Below are positions 28,968 to 35,776 of a stretch of DNA of 64,000 nucleotides, piece after piece. A program made the position numbers and the translations under genes. The DNA lies in contig NZ_JAIQDE010000002.1 in assembly GCF_020037015.1 (NCBI RefSeq), forward strand, positions 62,001-126,000, read 5' to 3'. The DNA is from Corallococcus sp. AS-1-6 (GTDB taxonomy: Bacteria; Myxococcota; Myxococcia; Myxococcales; Myxococcaceae). Each line of letters begins with the position of its first letter. The first letter of the stretch is position 1. Below the pieces are notes generated by a model, which made no database searches, had not been told where the DNA came from, and saw only the letters and a program-made list of their open reading frames with translations.

Positions 28968-29726
28968 CTAGAAGCGGTGCAGCACGTAGTTGAGGTGACG
29001 CCCGGTGCGGCCCGCGTCCCGGCGGTGGGAGAAGAACCGGTCCGGATCACACGCCGTACAGGCCTGTAGCACGTCCACGCGCTCCGGCCCGAGGCCCGCC
29101 TTCCGCAGGGACGCCCTCACCGCGCGTGGCAGGTCCAGGTGGGGCCTCGTCCCCGCGCGGACGACGTCCGGACCGAAGCGCGCGCGGAAGCGGTCACCCA
29201 GCTCCGGGGAGACCTCGTAGCAGCACGCCTGGATGCAGGGGCCCACCGCCGCCACCAGGTCCTCCGGCCGGCTGCCCTTCGCCACCAGCGCCTCCACCGT
29301 GCGGGCGCTGATCTCCAGGTCCGTGCCCTTCCAGCCGGAGTGCGCCGCCGCCACGCGCCGGGCTCGAGGGTCCACGATCAGCACCGGCACGCAGTCCGCG
29401 GTGCCCACCGCCACCCAGCTCCCCTCCCCTTCCGTCCACAGCGCGTCCGCCTCGCCCAGCGTCGGGCGCAGCACGTCGTCGGCCTCGCCGCGCGCCTCCA
29501 GCACCGTGTCGCCGTGCACCTGCGACACCCGGCAGAGCGCGCCCAGGCGCCCGCCCGCGGCCTGGGCCAGCCGGCGGTGGTTCTCCTCCACGCGGGGGCG
29601 CTCGTCCCCCACGGAGAAGCCCAGGTTCAGCGACGCGTAGGGCCCTTCGGACACCCCACCCGCGCGCGTGGCGAAGCCGTGCGGCACCGGCAGCAGCGCG
29701 GAGGTGAGGAACACGGGCGGGCTCAT
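28968..29726 (-). CDS. pgeF: YfiH/PgeF-family protein (multicopper-oxidase-like purine nucleoside phosphorylase)
   Basis: 252 residues from MSPPVF, with GAGGAG nine bases upstream; an in-frame start 15 codons earlier lacks one. Family signatures: ATRAGGVSEGPYASLNLG, QVHGD, ADCVPVLI, AAHSGWKG, and GPCIQACCYEV, giving the metal-binding His/Cys/His set. E. coli PgeF corrects misincorporated L-Ser in peptidoglycan precursors and homologues show purine nucleoside phosphorylase/deaminase activity. Either is compatible with the envelope-oriented neighbours. Confidence 0.9.
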   Translation of the reverse strand: MSPPVFLTSALLPVPHGFATRAGGVSEGPYASLNLGFSVGDERPRVEENHRRLAQAAGGRLGALCRVSQVHGDTVLEARGEADDVLRPTLGEADALWTEGEGSWVAVGTADCVPVLIVDPRARRVAAAHSGWKGTDLEISARTVEALVAKGSRPEDLVAAVGPCIQACCYEVSPELGDRFRARFGPDVVRAGTRPHLDLPRAVRASLRKAGLGPERVDVLQACTACDPDRFFSHRRDAGRTGRHLNYVLHRF

Positions 29727-29776
29727 GGGCGGAACTCCTCTTTCGGGAGGCGGCTTCGGGAGTACCCACACCGTGC

Positions 29777-29793
29777 CACGGGTACAGCCCGTG
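29777..29793. repeat. Inverted repeat in the pgeF/diguanylate cyclase divergent region
   Basis: CACGGG (29777-29782), five-base spacer, CCCGTG (29788-29793). It lies about 50 bases upstream of the pgeF start and could be a regulatory site for that gene; nothing else supports a function. Confidence 0.35.
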
Positions 29794-29851
29794 AAAACAG
29801 GAACATGCCGGGGAACAACACCCCCGTTTCAATATTTCGACGCCGGTACGT

Positions 29852-29880
29852 TTGACAGGGCGTGTCACGCACCTGACAAT
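29852..29880 (+). promoter_or_regulatory. Promoter of the heme-c diguanylate cyclase gene
   Basis: Perfect TTGACA (29852-29857), 17-base spacer, GACAAT (29875-29880, 4/6). Transcription would start near 29887, about 55 bases before the ATG. Confidence 0.6.
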
Positions 29881-29941
29881 TTTCAACACTCCGTGACTCG
29901 CGGACAGAACGCGAGAGCACGAAGCACACTGCGCCCCGCAC

Positions 29942-31867
29942 ATGGCCCTCGGTTCCGAGACGATTGGCAGGAAGCTCTTGTGGAGCATCGCGCTGCCCGG
30001 GTTGGTGGTGGCGCTCCTGGGCGTGGGGCACTTCTCGCGCGAGGCGCGGCAGGCGGTGCGGGAAGGCACCCACCTGGAGGCGCTCGCGCTGGCGGAGGCC
30101 GTCGCCTCCACCTTCACGCTGCCGCAGGCGCCGGGCGCGGCACCGCATGGCGCGGTCGCGGACGTGCTGGCGTCGGACACGCGGCTGTTCCGCTCCGTGG
30201 AGGACGTGCGCGTCCTGACGCCGGACGGGCGCATCCGCTGGAGCCGGCGGCCGGCCGAGCAGGGCCACCCGCACCCGGAGGCCGCGCGGCTGTCCGCGAC
30301 GGGGCCGGAGACGGCGCGCTCCAGCGAGCACGGCACGGAGGTGGTGCGGCCCCTGGGCGGTCCGGAGTGCTCCGGCTGCCACACCGGCGAGGCCGCGCAG
30401 CGCATGGGCGTCCTCCAGGTGCGCCTGGGCGAGCCCGCGCTGACGCGCCAGCTCCAGACGGTGTTCCAGGACGCGCTGGGCGCCATGGTGCTCTTCGTGG
30501 GCATCCTGGGGCTCGTCACCTGGCTGTCCCTGCGCTTCGTGCTCACCGCGCCGCTCAAGCGGCTGAGCGAGGCCATGGGCCGCGCCGCGGACGGCGACCT
30601 GCTGGTGCGCGCGGAGGCCCGGGGCACGGATGAAATCTCGCGGCTGGGCGCGGCCTTCAACGGGATGCTCGCGCGGCTCACCTCCATGAAGGTGGAGGAG
30701 ATCGACACGCACCGCGACCTGCAACTGGTGAAGGAGAAGCTGGCGCTGAAGGACGAGTTGGAGGAGCGCCTGACGGAGCTGTCGCTGCTGTTCGACGTGG
30801 CCCGCTCGCTCAACACCACGCTGGAGCTGGACGAGCTGCTCTCGCGCATCACCCGCATGGTGGTGGAGCGGCTGCACATCCCGGACTTCTCCATCATGCT
30901 CCTCAACGAGGAGGGCCTGCTGGAGGTGAAGCACGCGTGGCCGCAGGGCCGGGGCCTGGAGGGCCACACCTTCGCCATGGGCGAGGGCGCGTGCGGCCGG
31001 GCCGCCCAGGCGCGCAAGGCGGTGTACCTGCCGGACCTCACGGACAGCACCAGCATCTTCGCGCGGCGCGGGCTGCGCGGCGGCTCGGAGCAGGGCTCGC
31101 TGCTGGCGGTGCCCATGGTGCACGCGGACACGCTCCTGGGCGTCATCAACTTCCAGCGCCCCCAGACGGCGAGCATCTCCGCGGAGGAGATCGAGCTCTT
31201 CACCGCGGTGGCGGACCAGGCCGCGACGGCGGTGACGAACGCGCGCCTGCACGCGGAGACGGTGAAGCTCACGCTGACGGACGCGCTCACGGGCGTGCCC
31301 AACCGCCGCCACCTCTTCCAGCGGTTGGACCTGGAGCTGGCGCGGGCCCAGCGCTTCGGCGTGCCGTTGGCGCTGCTGATGGTGGACGTGGACCACTTCA
31401 AGCGGCTCAACGACCTGGCCGGACACCGCGCCGGGGACGAGACGCTGCGCCGGGTCTCCGACGTGTTGCGCACCCGCGCGCGCAAGGTGGACACGCTGGG
31501 GCGCTACGGCGGCGAGGAGTTCGTGCTGCTCCTGCCGCAGGTGTCCAAGGCCACGGCGGTGGAGGTGGCGGAGACGCTGCGCCGCGCGGTGGCGGACGCC
31601 GTCACGCTCAGCCGTCCGGGGCTGCCCGGGGGCCACGTCACGGTGTCCATCGGCGTCGCGCACTTCCCCACGGACGCGACGTCGCAGGACACGCTGGTGG
31701 ACTGCGCGGACTCGGCGCTCTATTGCAGCAAGCGCACGGGCCGCAACCGCGTGACGGCGTTCGAGCCCGGCATGGAGGTCCACCCGGGCCGCGAGCGCAG
31801 CATCGGCGCGCCGCCCGCGGACGCCCCCTCCACGCCGCCCCCGCCCTCGGGCATCGCGAAGGCCTGA
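29942..31867 (+). CDS. Membrane diguanylate cyclase with periplasmic c-type heme motif, HAMP, GAF and GGDEF
   Basis: 641 residues. TM1 ~12-29, a periplasmic domain to ~177 containing the heme-c attachment motif CSGCH (143-147), TM2 ~178-200, HAMP to ~250, coiled-coil linker, GAF ~285-432, GGDEF ~445-605 with intact GGEEF (523-527) and an I-site RKVD (514-517), five residues upstream. So both c-di-GMP synthesis and product inhibition should work. Known analogy: heme-c periplasmic sensor domains bind NO/CO or sense redox state. No effector gene is adjacent. The C-terminal tail is Pro-rich. Confidence 0.92.
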   Translation: MALGSETIGRKLLWSIALPGLVVALLGVGHFSREARQAVREGTHLEALALAEAVASTFTLPQAPGAAPHGAVADVLASDTRLFRSVEDVRVLTPDGRIRWSRRPAEQGHPHPEAARLSATGPETARSSEHGTEVVRPLGGPECSGCHTGEAAQRMGVLQVRLGEPALTRQLQTVFQDALGAMVLFVGILGLVTWLSLRFVLTAPLKRLSEAMGRAADGDLLVRAEARGTDEISRLGAAFNGMLARLTSMKVEEIDTHRDLQLVKEKLALKDELEERLTELSLLFDVARSLNTTLELDELLSRITRMVVERLHIPDFSIMLLNEEGLLEVKHAWPQGRGLEGHTFAMGEGACGRAAQARKAVYLPDLTDSTSIFARRGLRGGSEQGSLLAVPMVHADTLLGVINFQRPQTASISAEEIELFTAVADQAATAVTNARLHAETVKLTLTDALTGVPNRRHLFQRLDLELARAQRFGVPLALLMVDVDHFKRLNDLAGHRAGDETLRRVSDVLRTRARKVDTLGRYGGEEFVLLLPQVSKATAVEVAETLRRAVADAVTLSRPGLPGGHVTVSIGVAHFPTDATSQDTLVDCADSALYCSKRTGRNRVTAFEPGMEVHPGRERSIGAPPADAPSTPPPPSGIAKA

Positions 31868-31904
31868 GCGCGGGGCGCCCTGCCCTGCGCCGCCGAGCCG
31901 GGGC

Positions 31905-32498
31905 CTACCGCCGCACGAGGGTGCGGACCACGGGGAGCATCAGGTCCGCCCACTCCTCGTAGCCCTCCGCGGACGGGTGGAAGCCATCGCCGCAGAAGAA
32001 GTCCGGGCGCCGGGGGATCATCTCCCGGCTGGCGGTGAACAGGTCCACCAGGTGGAGCCCGTGCGCGCGGGCCACGGAGGCGATGGCGTCGTTGAACGGC
32101 TCGATGCGCCCTTCGTACAGCGCGCTGGGCACCATCTTCGCGACGGGCGCGAGCGCCATGTCCGCGATGTTCACCACCACCATGGACGCGCCGGTCTGCT
32201 TCAGCCGCCGGGCGATGCGGTCCAGGTCGTCCTGGAACTCGGCCACCTCGGTGCCGCGCCAGATGTCGTTGGTGCCCACGCCGAGGGTGATGAGCGTGGG
32301 CTGCGACGCGATGACGCGCTTGAGGGCGTTGTTGACGACGTCGCGCACGCGCGCGCCGCTCTGCCCCAGGTTGGTATGGCCCACGGGGAGGCCGTCCTTC
32401 CGGAGGCGGGAGGCGAGCCGGTCGGGATAGCCCCCGCCCTGCGACGCCCCCACCCCCACCGCCGTGCTGTCACCCAACGAGACGTAGTTGACGCTCAT
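31905..32498 (-). CDS. Cytoplasmic SGNH/GDSL hydrolase
   Basis: 197 residues, all four family blocks present: GDS (9-11, nucleophile Ser11), Gly48 in SGAR, GTND (75-78), and DGFHPS with Asp171/His174. No signal peptide, so probably a cytoplasmic esterase, deacetylase or lysophospholipase; substrate cannot be inferred. Lies between the plus-strand cyclase gene and degQ with no obvious functional link. Confidence 0.88.
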   Translation of the reverse strand: MSVNYVSLGDSTAVGVGASQGGGYPDRLASRLRKDGLPVGHTNLGQSGARVRDVVNNALKRVIASQPTLITLGVGTNDIWRGTEVAEFQDDLDRIARRLKQTGASMVVVNIADMALAPVAKMVPSALYEGRIEPFNDAIASVARAHGLHLVDLFTASREMIPRRPDFFCGDGFHPSAEGYEEWADLMLPVVRTLVRR

Positions 32499-32561
32499 CG
32501 ACGTTCGTCCACCCCCGTGTGCAAGCCGTTGACGTGAATCCCCGGGCCCCGCCGCGCCGGC

Positions 32562-34058
32562 TCAGGGCACGGTCAGCGCGCGCAGCAGGCGCCCGCCGCC
32601 GGGGCCGGCCACGCGCAACAGCAGCGTGCTGCCCTTGGGCGCGGCGCGGATGGCCGAGGCCAGCTCCTTCGCGCTCGCGATGGGCTTCTTGTTCGCCTCC
32701 ACCACCAGCATGCCCGGCGTCAACTGCGCGCGGTCCGCGGGCGAGCCCGGGACGATGTCGGTGATCAGTGCTCCGGCGCGCTCGGTGAAGCCGGCCTGGG
32801 ACGCCGTGCGGGCGTCCAGGTCCTGCAGGGACACGCCCACGCGGCGCGAGCTGTCCTGCTCGTCGTTGGCCGACGGCTTCTTCTTGGACAGGCCCTCCAG
32901 GTCCGGCCGGGTGCCCATGGTCACCTTGACGTCCTGCTTCTTGCCGTCGCGGTAGAGGGTCAGCGTGGCGACGCTGTTGGGCTTCTTGAGCGCCACGGTG
33001 CGGGTGAGCTCGCTGTCGGAGCGCACCGGCTTGCCGTCCACGGCCACCACCACGTCGTCCGGCTTGAGCCCGGCCTTCGCCGCAGGGGAGTCGGGGGTGA
33101 TCTGCGTGAGGATGGCGCCCTCGCTCACCGACAGCTTCAGCGCCTGGCCCAGCTCGCGCGTGAGGGGCTGGATGCCCACGCCCAGCCAGCCGCGCGTGAC
33201 GGCGCCCTCCTTCTCCAACTGCGGCAGCAGCGCCTTGATGAGGTTGCTGGGCACGGAGAAGCCGATGCCGGTGCCGCCGCCGACGATGGCGGTGTTGATG
33301 CCCACCACCTCGCCCTTCATGTTGAAGAGCGGGCCACCGGAGTTGCCGGGGTTGATGGCCGCGTCCGTCTGCAGGAAGTCGTCGTACACGCTGGCGCCAA
33401 TCTCCCGGGCGCGGGCGGACAGGATGCCCACGCTCACGCTGGAGGCCAGGCCGAACGGGTTGCCAATGGCCAGCACCCAGTCCCCCACGCGCACGGCGTC
33501 GGAGTCGCCCAGCTTCACGGAGGGGAGCTGATCCACCTTCTCCTTGATCTTCACCACGGCCACGTCGGTGAGCGGGTCGCGGCCCACCACCTCGCCCGTG
33601 AACGAACGGCCGTCATCCAGGCGGATGGTGATGGTGACCGCGTCCTCGATGACGTGGTTGTTGGTGAGCACCAGGCCCTTGGGGTCGATGATGAAGCCGG
33701 ACCCGGCGCCCTGGCGGATCTGCTCGCGCTCGCTGCGGCGGCGGTCCCGCCCGTTGCCGCCGAAGAACCGGTCGAAGAGCGGGTTGTCCTCCATGCCCTC
33801 CGGCATCTCGGGACGGGCCTGCACGTCCACGTTCACCACCGCGGACTTCACCGACTCCACCAGGGGCGCCAGCGAGGCCAGCGACTGGGCCTCACGCGTG
33901 GCGGGCTGGAGGTTGCCGGCCTGACCGGAGACCGCCTGCTGCGTCTGGGGCGCGGGCGGCTTGGGAGCGGGCGCCTGCGCGAGGGCGAGCGTGGGCGACG
34001 CCAGCACCAGCACGGCGGCCACGAGCTTGCGACGGAACGGAGGGAGCGTGTGGGTCAT
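32562..34058 (-). CDS. DegQ/HtrA-type periplasmic serine protease with two PDZ domains
   Basis: 498 residues from the ATG at 34058 (GAGGA about seven bases upstream; a TTG four codons earlier is weaker). Signal peptide to about residue 27 (ALA-QA). Trypsin-like domain with triad His135 (NNHVIED), Asp165 (DPLTDVAVV), Ser240 (NPGNSGGPLFN), followed by two PDZ domains (about 290-385 and 400-498). Family role: degrading or chaperoning misfolded envelope proteins. Next on the same strand after the GH57 gene, but separated by a hairpin and a 100-base gap. Confidence 0.93.
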   Translation of the reverse strand: MTHTLPPFRRKLVAAVLVLASPTLALAQAPAPKPPAPQTQQAVSGQAGNLQPATREAQSLASLAPLVESVKSAVVNVDVQARPEMPEGMEDNPLFDRFFGGNGRDRRRSEREQIRQGAGSGFIIDPKGLVLTNNHVIEDAVTITIRLDDGRSFTGEVVGRDPLTDVAVVKIKEKVDQLPSVKLGDSDAVRVGDWVLAIGNPFGLASSVSVGILSARAREIGASVYDDFLQTDAAINPGNSGGPLFNMKGEVVGINTAIVGGGTGIGFSVPSNLIKALLPQLEKEGAVTRGWLGVGIQPLTRELGQALKLSVSEGAILTQITPDSPAAKAGLKPDDVVVAVDGKPVRSDSELTRTVALKKPNSVATLTLYRDGKKQDVKVTMGTRPDLEGLSKKKPSANDEQDSSRRVGVSLQDLDARTASQAGFTERAGALITDIVPGSPADRAQLTPGMLVVEANKKPIASAKELASAIRAAPKGSTLLLRVAGPGGGRLLRALTVP

Positions 34059-34108
34059 GGATTTCCTCAACCTAAAGCGGAAACGAAGCCCCGCAACCGG
34101 AACGACAG

Positions 34109-34139
34109 GGGCCGGTGACGGAAGGTGAACCCCCGGCCC
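34109..34139. terminator. Hairpin between GH57 and degQ-type genes
   Basis: GGGCCGG (34109-34115) pairs with CCGGCCC (34133-34139). It follows the minus-strand GH57 stop by about 20 bases; no U-tract. Confidence 0.4.
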
Positions 34140-34160
34140 GGCCGCCTGTTCCCGGACCGC

Positions 34161-35750
34161 TCAACCGGGCCGGTAGACGCGGTAGTCCAGCTCGGGGAAC
34201 AGGTTGTCGCGGTCTTCGACGTGGGACAGCCAGGACTCGTCAACGGTGCCGGCGCGCACCTGGTCGTGCAGGCGCAGGAAGCGCTGCAGGTGCTCCTTCG
34301 TGCGGCGCACGGCGTAGTCCACCATGGTGCCGGTCTTCATGATGAAGGCCCAATCGGAGGCCTGCGCCAGCAGCAGCTCGCGCGCGGCCTGGTTCAGCGC
34401 CCGGCGCTTGAGGGACGGCGCGTCCGGGAAGTCCCGGGCCAGCTCCACCATCTGCCGCGCCGCGTGGGTGAGGTGCCGGTAGATCCAGTCGTTGGTGCCA
34501 TCCAGCCACATGTTCGCGTAGCCGCCCGCGCCCCACGAGGACAGGGGCGGCGTCGCCACCTGGTTCTCCGGGTGCTCACGCAGGTCGTCCAGCGGGCTGA
34601 TGAGCGTGAAGCGGCTGGGGTTGCGCGCGGCCTGGCGGATGAGCGCGTCGATGAAGTGGGGGCCCTCGAACCACCAGTGGCCGAAGAGCTCCGCGTCATA
34701 GGGCGCGACGACCACGGGCTTGCGGCCGCCCATGCGGGACGCGAGGTATTCGAACTGGCGCTCGCGGTTGAAGAGGAAGTTGCCCGCGTGGACCCAGGCG
34801 CGCTCGCGGGCGGCGGCCGGGTCGTAGGGCTGCTTGTCGTTCGTCTTGCCGGTGATGCGGAAGTACTTGAAGCCGGTGTTCTTGCGGTCGCCGGTGGGCT
34901 GGATGAAGGGCCGGATGTAGTCCAGGTCCAGGTCCCAGCCGATGTCCCGGTAGAACTCGCGGTAGACGGGGTCGCCGGGGTAGCCGTGCTCGGTGCTCCA
35001 GACCTGCTGGCTGCTCTCCGGGTCGCGCGCGAAGGCGGCCACGCCGGGCTCGGTGAAGATGGGCGCGTAGGGGCCGTGCAGCGGGCGGGGCGTGGCGTCC
35101 GTGAGCGCGTGCGTGTCCACGAAGAAGTAGCGGATGCGCTCGGCGGAGAGGATGCGCTCCAGGCCCGGGTAGTAGCCGCACTCGGCCAGCCAGATGCCGG
35201 CGGGGTCGCGGCCGAAGTTCTGGCGGTAGTGGTTCGCCGCGACCGTCACCTGGGCGCGCACGGCCTCCGGCGTCTGCTGCATGAGCGGCAGGAAGCCGTG
35301 GGTCGCGTTGCAGGTGAGGATGTCCAGGTGGCCGGAGTCCTGGAGCCTGCGGAACGCGGCCACCAGGTCGCGCCGGTAGTGGTTGTGGTACGCGAGCCGC
35401 AGCGATTCGAAGTGGTCGCGGTGGAAGACGGCCAGCGGGTGGAAGGTGGGGTCGTCCCGGGTGCGGTGCACCTCGCGGGCGCCCAGTTCGCAGAGCGAAT
35501 CCAGCCGCCGGGCGTAGCGCTCGCGCAGCAGGTCGTCGTTGAGCATCGACACGAGCGTGGGCGAGAGCGTCATCGTCACCCGGAAGGGGACGCGGTCCTC
35601 GACCAGCTTGTCGAACACGCGCAACAGCGGCAGGTACGTCTCGGAGATGGCTTCGTAGAGCCAGTCCTCCTCGAGGAAGTCTTCGTACTCGGGGTGGCGG
35701 ACGAACGGCAGGTGCGCGTGAAGGACCAGCGCGAGGGAGCCCAGGCTCAT
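34161..35750 (-). CDS. GH57-family 1,4-alpha-glucan branching enzyme-like protein
   Basis: 529 residues from MSLGSLALVLHAHLPFVRHPE, the hallmark opening of GH57. Catalytic nucleophile Glu190 in WLAECGYYPG and acid/base Asp352 in PYDAELFGHWWFEG; the C-terminal helical region (about 430-520) is the DUF1957-type lid that distinguishes branching enzymes from amylases. Forms alpha-1,6 branches in glycogen. It lies 26 bases after the DUF4912 gene, and next to a divergent GT4 gene, an arrangement that suggests one polysaccharide-synthesis unit. No ribosome-binding site is obvious at the start. Confidence 0.9.
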   Translation of the reverse strand: MSLGSLALVLHAHLPFVRHPEYEDFLEEDWLYEAISETYLPLLRVFDKLVEDRVPFRVTMTLSPTLVSMLNDDLLRERYARRLDSLCELGAREVHRTRDDPTFHPLAVFHRDHFESLRLAYHNHYRRDLVAAFRRLQDSGHLDILTCNATHGFLPLMQQTPEAVRAQVTVAANHYRQNFGRDPAGIWLAECGYYPGLERILSAERIRYFFVDTHALTDATPRPLHGPYAPIFTEPGVAAFARDPESSQQVWSTEHGYPGDPVYREFYRDIGWDLDLDYIRPFIQPTGDRKNTGFKYFRITGKTNDKQPYDPAAARERAWVHAGNFLFNRERQFEYLASRMGGRKPVVVAPYDAELFGHWWFEGPHFIDALIRQAARNPSRFTLISPLDDLREHPENQVATPPLSSWGAGGYANMWLDGTNDWIYRHLTHAARQMVELARDFPDAPSLKRRALNQAARELLLAQASDWAFIMKTGTMVDYAVRRTKEHLQRFLRLHDQVRAGTVDESWLSHVEDRDNLFPELDYRVYRPG

Positions 35751-35776
35751 AGGTCGGTCGGAGAGGCCGTGCGGGT

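Noticed and set aside
31868-31904. Terminator hairpin between the cyclase and SGNH genes
   Set aside because: Only short imperfect GGCGC/GCGCC pairing is visible, indistinguishable from GC background.
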